Positions 8,521 to 16,195 of a stretch of DNA of 27,626 nucleotides are shown here, piece by piece. The position numbers and the translations under genes are program-made. Source of the stretch: JAVEDQ01 sp035468175 (GTDB lineage: Bacteria; Actinomycetota; Actinomycetes; Frankiales; Frankiaceae); the NCBI GenBank assembly GCA_035468175.1, contig DATITC010000070.1:1-27626 (forward strand), in the 5' to 3' direction. The first letter of the stretch is position 1; each line of letters begins with the position of its first letter. The notes under the pieces are model-generated. The model made no database searches, had not been told where the DNA came from, and saw only the letters and a list, made by a program, of their open reading frames with translations.

Positions 8521-9377
8521 CCGCTCTGGTGATCGTCGAAGGGCTGGCGCTCGTCCTGCTCGCCGTGCTCGTGGCCGGGCTCCTCCGCAGCCACGCGGAG
8601 ATCCTGAAGCGGCTGCACGAGCTCGGTGCCGGACTCGAGCCCGACGGTGGCCATGAGCGCGCCGGCCATGAGCACGCCGCGCACGAAGCCGCCGACCTCG
8701 GCTTCCCGGTGCCGCCGGGACGGGCGTTGCCGAGTGCCCGGGGCGCCCGGCCCGCAGCCGATGTCTCCGGTGAGACGGCGACCGGCGAGATCGCGCACAT
8801 CGCGGTCACCGGCACCGGACGGGACACGGTTCTCGCGTTCCTCTCCACCGGCTGCCGGACCTGCGCCGGGCTGTGGTCGACGGTGGGGGACGGCTCGAAG
8901 CTCGGCCTGCCGGCCGACACGTCGCTGATCATCGTGACTCGATCCTCCGATGAGGAGAGCTTCGGCCGGATCCGCGAACTCGCCCCCGTGAGCACCCCGG
9001 TGGTGCTCTCGACCGACGCCTGGGACGCCTACGAGGTGCCGGTCGCGCCCTACTTCGTCCACGTCGACGGGGACGCCGGCACGGTGATCGGCGAAGGTGC
9101 CGCGAGCAGCTGGCAGCAGGTCAGCGAGCTGCTGCGCGACGCCACGGCCGACCGGAAGACCAGCGCGGCCCGGGGCGCCACGCTGTCCCGGCGTCGCCTC
9201 CTCGGGGGTGGCGTGTTAGCAGGCAACGCCGAGTCCGTCGACCTGACCGACCTGGGCTCCGCCCGCCGCGAGGAACGCATCGACGCCGAGCTGCGCGCCG
9301 CCGGCATCGAGCCCGGCGACTCGAGCCTCTACCTCGGTAAGGACAGCCTGTACGCCGCGACGCCCGACCAGCCCTGA
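8517..9377 (+). CDS. MauD-like membrane-anchored thioredoxin-fold protein
   Basis: 286 residues. An N-terminal helix (residues about 3-23) anchors the protein; a linker at 46-56 is rich in His and Glu (HERAGHEHAAHE). A thioredoxin-fold domain follows with the redox pair Cys113-Arg-Thr-Cys116 after VLAFLSTG and a likely cis-proline loop in VPVAPYFVHV. This matches MauD-type proteins, which act outside the membrane on disulfides of the methylamine dehydrogenase light chain. The C-terminal 70 residues are polar and I do not recognise them. The start ATG at 8517 overlaps the stop of the MauE-like gene. Presence of both helper types next to a 22-cysteine substrate makes a disulfide oxidase or isomerase role likely, but direction of electron flow is not shown by sequence. 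Confidence 0.82.
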   Translation: MTALVIVEGLALVLLAVLVAGLLRSHAEILKRLHELGAGLEPDGGHERAGHEHAAHEAADLGFPVPPGRALPSARGARPAADVSGETATGEIAHIAVTGTGRDTVLAFLSTGCRTCAGLWSTVGDGSKLGLPADTSLIIVTRSSDEESFGRIRELAPVSTPVVLSTDAWDAYEVPVAPYFVHVDGDAGTVIGEGAASSWQQVSELLRDATADRKTSAARGATLSRRRLLGGGVLAGNAESVDLTDLGSARREERIDAELRAAGIEPGDSSLYLGKDSLYAATPDQP

Positions 9378-9392
9378 GCCCGGTCGCCAACC

Positions 9393-9473
9393 GTGGGTCC
9401 CATCACCGCCGCGTTGCTGCTCGGCGTACCGCTCGCCGTGGCGGCCGCCGTTCGCAGCACCTGGTCACCTTGA
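9393..9473 (+). CDS. Possible 26-residue single-helix membrane peptide
   Basis: A GTG-started ORF of 26 codons in the 105-bp gap between the MauD-like gene and the next membrane gene. It encodes one hydrophobic helix (TAALLLGVPLAVAAAV) with a short polar tail. About 80% of its third positions are G or C, like the neighbouring genes. Its TGA lies within the TGAGGGG Shine-Dalgarno of the following gene, suggesting coupling. It has no obvious ribosome binding site of its own, so it may be chance. Confidence 0.35.
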   Translation: MGPITAALLLGVPLAVAAAVRSTWSP

Positions 9474-9482
9474 GGGGAATCG

Positions 9483-10112
9483 ATGCTGGGAAGCATCACC
9501 CCGCTAGGTGAGCGGGGACACGCCCGCCGATGGTCGGCCACCGTCGCGCACTACGTCATCGGCTCCGTTCTGGGCGGTAGCGCGGTGGGCGCTCTGTTCG
9601 GGTTGCTCGGCGCCGGACTGCGCGCCGTCGGCCTCGACCTGTCCGGCGCCGCCGTGCTGATCGTGCTCGCCGCACTCTGCGGACTCGGGGTGCTGTTCGA
9701 CCTGCGGGTCGGCGGGCTGGCGCTGCCGACGGTGCATCGGCAGGTCAACGAGGACTGGCTGGTGCGGTACCGAGGCTGGGTGATCGGGGCCGGCTTCGGC
9801 TTCCAGCTCGGACTCGGCGTCGTCACCATCGTCACCACCGCCACCGTCTACCTGATGCTCGCCGCGGCGCTGCTCGCCGGCTCGCTCGTTGCCGGGCTCG
9901 TGATCGGCGCGACGTTCGGGTTGGTCCGCGCGCTGCCGCTGCTCGCCGCTCGTCGCGTCGACAGCCCGCCGCGGCTGCGGGCCCAGCATGTCCGGCTGAT
10001 CCGGTGGGCGCCGCGCGCCCACGTCGCGGCCGTGGTCGTTCAGATCGTCGTCTCCGTTCTGGCCATCGGAACGTTGCTCGTCCACGGAAGTCCGGGAGGG
10101 ATCGTCACGTGA
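9483..10112 (+). CDS. Four-helix integral membrane protein of the mau-like operon
   Basis: 209 residues with about four to five hydrophobic segments: two near the N-terminus (a glycine-rich VLGGSAVGALFGLLGAGL and an alanine/leucine-rich one), a long pair in the middle with GVVTIVTTATVYLMLAAALL, and one at the C-terminus. Start ATG 9483 has GAGGGG five bases upstream. The TGA stop overlaps the next ATG (TGATG at 10110-10114), so the two are coupled. No catalytic cysteines are seen and I do not recognise the family. Position between the redox proteins and the Tat substrate suggests a membrane part of the same maturation or export unit. Confidence 0.8.
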   Translation: MLGSITPLGERGHARRWSATVAHYVIGSVLGGSAVGALFGLLGAGLRAVGLDLSGAAVLIVLAALCGLGVLFDLRVGGLALPTVHRQVNEDWLVRYRGWVIGAGFGFQLGLGVVTIVTTATVYLMLAAALLAGSLVAGLVIGATFGLVRALPLLAARRVDSPPRLRAQHVRLIRWAPRAHVAAVVVQIVVSVLAIGTLLVHGSPGGIVT

Positions 10113-10597
10113 TGAGGGCATACGGCTTGTCCGTAGCACCACCGAGGGGATGGGACGTGCGGATCAGCCGCCGGCCCTCCGGCCCGCACGGCGATCGCAG
10201 CCGGCCGGTCCTGCACGCGTGCACCCGCACCTTGCCGGAAGATCGCGGCGACTACGGCAGCGGCGCCGTCGAGCTGCTCGGTGCCGACGACGTCTTCGTA
10301 TCCCTGCTCGAGTTCGGCCCCGAATCGGTCGGGACGGCATTGTTCGCGCGCCAAGGACTGCCACGGCCGTTGCCCCTCAATTCGTTCTCGCCGACCCGGC
10401 TGCAGCGGACGTTGCCCGGGCAGAGCGGCCTGCAGATCTTCTTCACCGACAACGGCCGAGCGTTCTGCCTGTACGTCGTGCTCGGCGCCCACAGCCGCCG
10501 GGTCAGCCTGCTGCCGAAGGCGGAACAGCTCGTCACCTCCCTCGCCATCGCGTCCGAACCTGCCGACACCGCTGCCGTCACCGGAGGTCCCCGATGA
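10112..10597 (+). CDS. Conserved-looking soluble protein of unknown function in the mau-like operon
   Basis: 161 residues, no signal peptide or membrane helix, with predicted beta-rich stretches (VELLGADDVFVSLLEFG, GLQIFFTDNGRAFCLYVVLG). The opening AYGLSVAPPRGWDVRISRR suggests a small domain that begins with a Gly-Trp turn. I do not recognise it. Start and stop overlap both neighbours (TGATG before, ATGA after), so it is an integral member of the unit and should be made in similar amounts. A cytoplasmic chaperone or quality-control role for the Tat substrate encoded next is a reasonable guess but is not shown by any motif. Confidence 0.75.
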   Translation: MRAYGLSVAPPRGWDVRISRRPSGPHGDRSRPVLHACTRTLPEDRGDYGSGAVELLGADDVFVSLLEFGPESVGTALFARQGLPRPLPLNSFSPTRLQRTLPGQSGLQIFFTDNGRAFCLYVVLGAHSRRVSLLPKAEQLVTSLAIASEPADTAAVTGGPR

Positions 10598-11394
10598 CCA
10601 CCACCACCCTCGTCGAGCGCAGCGCGAAGCTGCTCTCCCGCGCGAGCACCCGCCGCGGGTTCCTGGCCCGGGTCGCCGTGCTCGGGTCGGCCTTGTCCGT
10701 CGCCCCGGGCAAGTTCCTGTTCGAGCCCGGCACCGCGTACGCCGCGGTGTGTGGCAGCGGCTCGGCCTGCGCCACCGGCTGGACGGCATTCTGCTGCACG
10801 ACCAATGGCGTGAACGCCTGTCCGACCGGTTCGCTCGTCGGCGGCTGGTGGAAGGCCGACAACAACGGGTTCTGCGGCGGCGGCGCCCGGTACTACATCG
10901 ACTGCCAGGCCACGTGCAGCCGGTGCTCGAGTGGTTGCGCCGACCACTTCTGCGACTCCGGCTGTCTGACCTGCTCGGCGCACTGCGCCACCGGCAGCTG
11001 CGACAATCGGCGGGTCTGCTGGAACAACTTCCGCTACGGCCAGTGCCACCAGGAGGTGTCCTGCACCGGCCCGGTCCAGTGCCGGGTCGTTTCCTGCACC
11101 CCGCCGTGGCAGGTCGACCCCAGCTGCACTACCGCGAGCGCCACCGACAATCGCACCGGCGACCACAGCGCGCCCTGCCTCACCTCGCAGTACTGGTCGC
11201 CGCTGACCCAGAAGTGGGAGGACATCGGCGGAGCGGGAAGCTACCTCGGTACCGCGGTGGAGCCGGAGTACGTCAACCCGGACGGGGTCGGTCGCCGACG
11301 CGTGTTCCGGGGCGGGTCGATCTACTGGACTTCCGGCACCGGTCCGCACATCGTCACTGGTCTGATTCGGGACAGGTGGGCTCAACTCGGCTAG
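10594..11394 (+). CDS. Tat-exported, 22-cysteine MauA-like protein (part before in-frame TAG)
   Basis: 266 codons up to TAG at 11392-11394. The N-terminus carries a twin-arginine signal (STRRGFLARVAVLGSALS) with likely cleavage after AYA near residue 50, so the folded protein crosses the membrane by Tat. The mature part has 22 cysteines in about 120 residues, including CCTTNGVNACPTG, GGWWKADNNGFC, RYYIDCQATCSRC and RRVCWNNF. The spacing CP-G, a Trp, then Cys and Tyr-x-x-Asp-Cys recalls methylamine dehydrogenase light chain MauA, whose Trp pair becomes the TTQ cofactor. That resemblance is by eye and weak. One LGFP-like repeat follows before the TAG, which replaces an expected Trp codon (LGW). 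Tight overlap with the upstream gene. Without readthrough a Cys-rich protein with one repeat is made. Confidence 0.78.
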   Translation: MTTTTLVERSAKLLSRASTRRGFLARVAVLGSALSVAPGKFLFEPGTAYAAVCGSGSACATGWTAFCCTTNGVNACPTGSLVGGWWKADNNGFCGGGARYYIDCQATCSRCSSGCADHFCDSGCLTCSAHCATGSCDNRRVCWNNFRYGQCHQEVSCTGPVQCRVVSCTPPWQVDPSCTTASATDNRTGDHSAPCLTSQYWSPLTQKWEDIGGAGSYLGTAVEPEYVNPDGVGRRRVFRGGSIYWTSGTGPHIVTGLIRDRWAQLG

Positions 11395-12234
11395 GGGACC
11401 GGTGCCCTCGGCTACCCCATTACCGACGAGCTGCCGACCCCGGGCAACGGTGGCCGCTACAACCACTTCCGGAAGGGCAGCGGCGAGAGCTCGATCTACT
11501 GGACCTCCGCGTTGGGTGCGCACGACGTGCTGGGCGCCATTCGGGACCGGTGGCGCTCGCTCGGCTGGGAAGCCGGCACCATGGGCTTCCCGACGACGGG
11601 GGAGAACGGCACCGCTGACGGCCGCGGCCGGTACAACCATTTCTCGAAGAACGGACGCACCGCGGACGGGTCGATCTTCTGGACCGCCCAGACGGGCGCG
11701 TGGGGGATCAAGAACGCGATTCGGACCGCGTGGATCGCTTCCGGTGCCGAACGAGGACCGCTCGGCTTCCCGGTCACCAACGAGAGCTTGTGTCCCGACC
11801 GGATCGGCTACTACAACCACTTCAGCTCCGACCTGGCCAACACCACCGGGTCGATCTACTGGACCGCCGGAACCGGCGCGCACTACGTCCTGAACGCCAT
11901 CCGTACCACCTGGGCGTTGACCGGTTGGGAAACGGGCCCGCTCGGCTACCCGTCCACCGACCAGAAGACCACACCCGGTGGACGGGGGCTGTACAACGAC
12001 TTCTCGAAGACGCGGAGCAGCACCACCGGGTCGATCTACTGGTCCGCGGGTACCGGCGCCCGGTGGCTCGACGGCCCGATCTGGACCCGCTACCGGTCCC
12101 TCGGAGCGGACTCGTCCCCCCTCGGGCTGCCCACCACGAACCTGACGACGACGTCTACCGGTGCGGTCTGCCAGTTCGAGGGCGGGACGATCACCTACAC
12201 CAGCTCGACCGACACCACCACGGTCACTTACACC
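11197..12234 (+). repeat. Array of about six tandem LGFP-type protein repeats
   Basis: About six coding repeats of 50-55 codons. Each has an L-G-(F/Y/L)-P-like turn, an aromatic/His segment such as YNHF, and a closing SIYW(T/S)-x-GTGA motif followed by an Ile/Arg/Trp helix. The first unit (LGTAVEPE) and the last (LGLPTTN, ending in GGTITYTSS) are the most degenerate. The DNA copies differ at many positions, so this is an old domain array and not a recent tandem duplication. Confidence 0.75.
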
Positions 12235-12237
12235 TGA
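11395..12237 (+). pseudogene. LGFP-repeat continuation of the Tat-exported protein, cut off by TAG
   Basis: Same reading frame as the gene at 10594, open for another 280 codons to TGA at 12235-12237. It holds four to five more LGFP-type repeats with recurring LGYP/MGFP/LGFP phrases, Tyr-Asn-His-Phe and GSIYWTAGTGAH. LGFP repeats are known in actinobacterial exported proteins and are thought to bind the cell wall. No start with a ribosome binding site or signal peptide is seen downstream of the TAG (first ATG 11512), so this part would be lost unless the TAG is read through, is a sequencing error, or is a recent mutation. The repeats show no further stops or frameshifts, which argues that the break is recent or not real. 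Confidence 0.75.
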
Positions 12238-12256
12238 CGCTCAGACTTGACCAAGC

Positions 12257-13210
12257 TCAGGAGGACCGGCGGGGGAGCGTCGCGACGACCTGATCGCTGA
12301 TCACCGTGTAGCCCGCGGTGCGCGGGTGGATGTCCTGGAACTGGCAGTAGAAGGTCAGTTCGCACACCTTGGCGACCGGGACCGGGATCGAGCCGTAGGG
12401 GTCTAGCGTCGTCTTCGCGGTGAGCGGGCCGTAGGCGCCGGTCGCCGCGGTGATGTCGACGAACCGGCCACCCACCTTCTCGTACTCGGCCTTGAGCGTG
12501 GGGTTGATCAGCGCCTTGAAGGCCGTGACGGACAGCTCCGCCCTCGTGCGCTTGGCCGGGTCCGGGGACAGGTAGTCGCCGAGAAGGACGTCCGGGTAGG
12601 TGATGCCGACGATGCGGGCGGACGGGCCGGCCGCGTCGCGAACGCCGCGGAGCAGAGTAGCCAGGTTCGTCTTGATACTGGTGACCGCGGCGCCGACGCA
12701 GGCGACGGCGTCCGGTGCCGCACCGCACGCGGTCACGTCGTTGCCGCCGATCGAAACGGTGATCAGGGCGACCTGGCCGCGATGCTGCTGGAGGAACGCC
12801 TCGGCGGCGGACGCCTGCGTCGTGGGCGCGTACTGGGCGGCGTCCGGCCCGAGGCCGTCCTGCCGACAACCCGGCTGGGAGAGCAGCGACTCCGTGGTCG
12901 CTCCACCGCAGCCGAAGTTGGTCAGCTTCAGGTCATAGCCCTTGGCCTTGGCGGCGTCGACGGCCTGGTAGGCGAAACCGTTGCGGGTCGTCGAGCCCTG
13001 CCGGGGGGCGGTCGGCTGGTACCCCGCCGCGTAGGAGTCGCCGATGGACACGTAGAGCTGATTCGGTGCGCCGGTTGCCGGCGGCGGCGTCGTCGGGGGT
13101 GGACCGCTCGAGTTCGCCGACCCGGGCGAGGAGGACCCGGAGGAGCCACAGGCGGAGATCAGCAGGGCAGCGGCAAGGAGTATTCCGGCTGCACTTCGTT
13201 GTGCGCGCAC
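12257..13210 (-). CDS. SGNH/GDSL-hydrolase family lipoprotein
   Basis: 317 residues. The signal peptide ends in lipobox LISAC (Cys21), followed by a Ser/Gly/Pro/Thr linker, so the protein is a lipoprotein on the outer face of the membrane. The SGNH hydrolase domain shows block I SIGDSY (nucleophile Ser59), GCGG with Gly near residue 102, IGGNDVTACG (Asn157) and the C-terminal QDIHP with Asp293 and His295, giving a complete catalytic set. Extra cysteines (101, 115, near 162, 171, 283 and 289) suggest disulfides as in secreted actinobacterial lipases and esterases of this type. Family members cleave ester bonds in lipids, polysaccharide acetyl groups or acyl esters; substrate unknown. GTG start at 13210 without a clear Shine-Dalgarno. 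Converges with the LGFP gene after a 19-bp gap. Confidence 0.9.
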   Translation of the reverse strand: MRAQRSAAGILLAAALLISACGSSGSSSPGSANSSGPPPTTPPPATGAPNQLYVSIGDSYAAGYQPTAPRQGSTTRNGFAYQAVDAAKAKGYDLKLTNFGCGGATTESLLSQPGCRQDGLGPDAAQYAPTTQASAAEAFLQQHRGQVALITVSIGGNDVTACGAAPDAVACVGAAVTSIKTNLATLLRGVRDAAGPSARIVGITYPDVLLGDYLSPDPAKRTRAELSVTAFKALINPTLKAEYEKVGGRFVDITAATGAYGPLTAKTTLDPYGSIPVPVAKVCELTFYCQFQDIHPRTAGYTVISDQVVATLPRRSS

Positions 13211-13362
13211 AGAACGGAGAGTACGACCGGCGACGCGAAGATCCGTCGGCCGAGTCCGCTTGGTGCGGGTCAGGGCGGTCCGGGCTATTGACTCGAGCAG
13301 TCCAGCCGGTCAACGTCCCCGCGACCATGCCTATCGGGTTTGAGCGGCACGTGGGGGACAGC

Positions 13363-14088
13363 ATGGATCTTCAGAGGACTGGTCGGATCTTCGGCTGGTT
13401 GTTCATCGGCACGTTCGTCACCAGCATCCCAGCACGGCTTCTCTTCATCCACGGAGTCGGTGCCAGCTGGGCCGACATGCGCTTCGTCGCGGGCGACACG
13501 TCCACCGCGAGTCTGAAGCTGGGCGCGGTCCTCGAATTCGGTCTGATCGTCACCCAGATCGGAACCGCCGTCGTCATCTATCCGCTTGTCAGGCGACAAA
13601 GCGAAACCGTCTCGCTCGGATACGTCACCGCTCGCATCATGGAGTCCGTCTTCGCCGCGATCGGCATCATGAGCATGCTCACGGTCGTTTCCGTGATCGA
13701 TGCATTGGGCGGAGCGAGTGGCCCGCAGGCCGCCGCCCTCGACACGCAGGGCAACTCCCTCGTGCACACCTACGAGTGGGCGTTCGAGTGGGGACCCGGA
13801 CTCGTCGCCGGCATCGGGAACGGACTGCTGCTGGGCTACTTGATGTACAAATCGGCGCTTGTCCCGCCTCGCATGGCGCTGCTGGGCCTCATCGGCGGTC
13901 CCGTGCTGATTCTTTCGTTCGTGCTGATCCTGGCCGGCGTCTACAAGAACGGAGAGGGACCTTCTGGGCTCCTGACACTCCCGGAGGCCGCGTGGGAGCT
14001 GTCACTCGGCATCTACTGCGCGTGGAAAGGCTTCCGGTCGTCGAGCCCGATCGCCGAGCCCGAGATGGTGGAGCGAGGCAGGCCGTAA
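13363..14088 (+). CDS. DUF4386-type membrane protein
   Basis: 241 residues with about six membrane helices. The opening RTGRIFGWLFIGTFVTSIPA, the pattern VLEFGLIVTQIGTAVVIYPL and the C-terminal LPEAAWELSLGIYCAWKGF resemble the DUF4386 family of small integral membrane proteins, whose function is not established. The end phrase E-x-x-W-E-x-x-L-G-I-Y is the most telling. ATG 13363 is chosen because GGGGGA lies a few bases upstream and the helices begin directly after; the frame is open further upstream but the sequence there is not protein-like. A hairpin terminator follows the stop at 14103. It is divergent from the SGNH lipoprotein with a 152-bp gap that should hold both promoters. Confidence 0.82.
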   Translation: MDLQRTGRIFGWLFIGTFVTSIPARLLFIHGVGASWADMRFVAGDTSTASLKLGAVLEFGLIVTQIGTAVVIYPLVRRQSETVSLGYVTARIMESVFAAIGIMSMLTVVSVIDALGGASGPQAAALDTQGNSLVHTYEWAFEWGPGLVAGIGNGLLLGYLMYKSALVPPRMALLGLIGGPVLILSFVLILAGVYKNGEGPSGLLTLPEAAWELSLGIYCAWKGFRSSSPIAEPEMVERGRP

Positions 14089-14102
14089 CCGGATCGGCTC
14101 GG

Positions 14103-14124
14103 CGGGGCGCCGTATGGCGCCCCG
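14103..14124 (+). terminator. Hairpin terminator after the DUF4386 gene
   Basis: CGGGGCGCC, loop GTAT, GGCGCCCCG gives a perfect 9-bp GC stem 14 bases after the stop codon. There is no U tract, common for actinobacterial terminators. Confidence 0.65.
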
Positions 14125-14310
14125 ATAGCTCGCGGTGGGTCAGGACCAGTTCCGGCCGGCCGTCCAGACCCAGTCCCAGTCCAGCCAGCCGACTGCGTCG
14201 GACTGGCGTGTCGAATCGGCACTATTTCCCTTCCGGCAACCTTCGGACTGCACACTGAGGCCCGACGCGGTCATCACAGACGGGCGGCCGGGCGAGGCGG
14301 AGGTGCACGG

Positions 14311-15207
14311 ATGGGCAGGTCGGGCTGGCGCTCGCAGGCCGCTGCGGTGCCGTTCCTGGCGCCGGCCATCGTCTTCCTGGTGGTGTTCCTGCTCGCGCCG
14401 ACGCTGCTCAGCGTGTTCTGGGGCGGAACCGACAAGTCGCTGACGACGAGTACGTGGCACTGGACCGGGCTGGCCAACCTGCGTGAGGCGGTCGGTGACA
14501 GCCAAGTCGGGACCGCCACCCGGAACACGTTGCTCATCGTGCTGGTCAGCGTGCCGTTGTCGATTGTCGCCGGGCTGGGTCTCGCGATGCTCGTCAGCCG
14601 GGTGACCCGCGGCCGGGCGTTGGTCCGGCTCCTGCTGTTCCTCCCGGTCACCGCCAATCTCGTCGCGATGTCGGTGGTTTTCCAGTACGTCTTCTCGCCG
14701 GACTCGACCGGGCTCGCGAACACGTTTCTATCGGCCTTCGGGGTGGCCCCGGTCGACTGGCTCGGCTCCAAGTCGACCGCCCTGCTGGTCGTCGGTTCGG
14801 TTGGGCTGTGGCGGCTCACCAGCCTCGTGTTCGTCCTCTACCTGGCCGGGCTGACCTCGATCCCCACGTCGGTTGACGAAGCGGCGGAGGTCGACGGGCT
14901 GCGGGGCTGGACGCGATTCCGCACCATCACCTGGCCGCTCCTCGCGCCGACAACGGTGTTCGCCGCCGTGGTCGGTGCGGTGCTCAGCCTGCAGACCTTC
15001 GAGACGGTCGCGGTGTTGAGCCAGGGCGGCCCGAACGGGGCGAGCGAGACGCTCGTCTATCGGATCTACAAGATCGGCTTCGAACCGTCGTTCCGGGTCG
15101 GCTACGCGAACCTGCTGTCGTCGCTGCTGGTGGTGGTGGCCGTGGTGCTGGGCATCCTGGGGTCGCTCGGCGGACGGCGCTTCAGTCAGACCGGGGAACA
15201 GCGATGA
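14311..15207 (+). CDS. Sugar-type ABC transporter permease (MalF/UgpA-like)
   Basis: 298 residues, six membrane helices, CUT1-type binding-protein-dependent permease. The cytoplasmic EAA loop that contacts the ATPase is clear: DEAAEVDGLRGWTRFRTITW followed by PLLAP. Before the stop, FETVAVLSQGGPNGASETLVYRIY is typical of the UgpA/MalF side of carbohydrate importers. ATG 14311 has GGAGG about seven bases upstream. It is the first gene of a four-gene operon; its stop overlaps the start of the second permease (ATGA). The 222 bp upstream hold the terminator of the preceding gene and presumably the operon promoter, but I could not pick out an operator. No regulator or glycosidase lies in the operon, so the sugar cannot be named. 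Confidence 0.93.
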   Translation: MGRSGWRSQAAAVPFLAPAIVFLVVFLLAPTLLSVFWGGTDKSLTTSTWHWTGLANLREAVGDSQVGTATRNTLLIVLVSVPLSIVAGLGLAMLVSRVTRGRALVRLLLFLPVTANLVAMSVVFQYVFSPDSTGLANTFLSAFGVAPVDWLGSKSTALLVVGSVGLWRLTSLVFVLYLAGLTSIPTSVDEAAEVDGLRGWTRFRTITWPLLAPTTVFAAVVGAVLSLQTFETVAVLSQGGPNGASETLVYRIYKIGFEPSFRVGYANLLSSLLVVVAVVLGILGSLGGRRFSQTGEQR

Positions 15208-16097
15208 GCACCCCCACCGTGGTGCGCCCCGAGGTTGCCGGGGCGGACGTCAGCCCGGGCCGCCGGGCGGGACGCCGTTCACCGCTCGGCCCGGTGGTTC
15301 GGTGGGTCCTGCTGATCATCGCCATCGTTGTCGCCCTGCTGCCGTTCCTCTGGATGTTGCGGACTGCTCTCGGCCCGTCCCAGACGGCCATCGACCAGTC
15401 CGCGGCGCTGCTGCCGAGCTCGATCACCTTCGACAACTTCAACAACGCCTGGTACGGCGTCGACCTCGGGAGGGCCCTGGTCAACGGGGTGCTGGTCAGC
15501 GGCTCCGTTCTCATCCTGCAGCTGTTCACGTCGGTCACCGCCGGCTACGCGTTCGCCTGCCTGCGCTTCCGCGGGCGCAACGTGCTGTTCGTCCTCGTCC
15601 TGATCGGGATGTTGATCCCGCCGCAGACGGTCGCGGTGCCGAACTACGTGACCATCTCCGGCCTCGGCCTCGCGGACACCCGATTCGGGCTGGTACTGCC
15701 CTTCGCCGCCAACGCCATCGGCATCTTCCTGATGCGCCAGTACATGTCGACCGTGCCGACGACGCTGCTGGAGTCGGCGCGGATGGACGGGCTCGGGACG
15801 TGGCGCACGCTCTGGCGGGTGGTACTGCCGCAGTGCACGCCGGCCGTCGCCGCGGTCGCCACGTTCTCGTTCCTGGTCAACTTCAACGAGTACCTGTGGC
15901 CGCTGCTGGTCGCGCGGTCGCCGGTCAACTACACCCCGCCGCTGGCGCTCGCCACGTTCACCACTTCGGCCGGTCTGCCGGACTTCGCACAACTGTCGGC
16001 GGCGGCGCTCATCATCAGCCTGCCGTCGTTGGTCGTCTTCCTCGTCGCCCAGCGGAAGCTGACCGCCGGCCTGGCCGGTAGCGGTGCGGCGGTGTGA
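15204..16097 (+). CDS. Sugar-type ABC transporter permease (MalG/UgpE-like)
   Basis: 297 residues. A cytoplasmic N-terminal tail of about 30 residues precedes six helices. The EAA loop reads LLESARMDGLGTWRTLWRVV followed by LPQCTPA, and the segment NFNEYLWPLLV is characteristic of the MalG/UgpE partner. It forms a heterodimeric channel with the upstream permease. ATG 15204 overlaps the TGA of the previous gene, so the two subunits are translated together. Length is normal for the family. Confidence 0.93.
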   Translation: MSTPTVVRPEVAGADVSPGRRAGRRSPLGPVVRWVLLIIAIVVALLPFLWMLRTALGPSQTAIDQSAALLPSSITFDNFNNAWYGVDLGRALVNGVLVSGSVLILQLFTSVTAGYAFACLRFRGRNVLFVLVLIGMLIPPQTVAVPNYVTISGLGLADTRFGLVLPFAANAIGIFLMRQYMSTVPTTLLESARMDGLGTWRTLWRVVLPQCTPAVAAVATFSFLVNFNEYLWPLLVARSPVNYTPPLALATFTTSAGLPDFAQLSAAALIISLPSLVVFLVAQRKLTAGLAGSGAAV

Positions 16098-16161
16098 TGC
16101 TGATTCCAGCCCAGCACGATCACTCACTGCACACGCCACCTTGTTCACGCGCCCACCCCGT

Positions 16162-16195
16162 TGAAGCGGACACCATGATGAAGCGGACACCCTGA
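16162..16195 (+). repeat. 17-bp tandem direct repeat with a mini-ORF before the binding-protein start
   Basis: Two adjacent copies of TGAAGCGGACACC(A/C)TGA at 16162-16178 and 16179-16195 differ by one base. The first copy creates ATGATG at 16175, opening a six-codon ORF (MMKRTP) that stops at TGA 16193-16195, overlapping the ATG of the next gene as TGATG. No clear Shine-Dalgarno for the binding protein is present otherwise. Confidence 0.6.

Noticed and set aside
10594..12237. Calling the Cys-rich protein a functional methylamine dehydrogenase light chain
   Set aside because: No heavy chain, MauG or amicyanin gene nearby, the cysteine pattern matches only partly and LGFP repeats are not part of MauA.
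16141..16195. Repeat before the binding-protein gene as a CRISPR or mobile-element end
   Set aside because: Only two 17-bp adjacent copies without spacers, target duplication or transposase.
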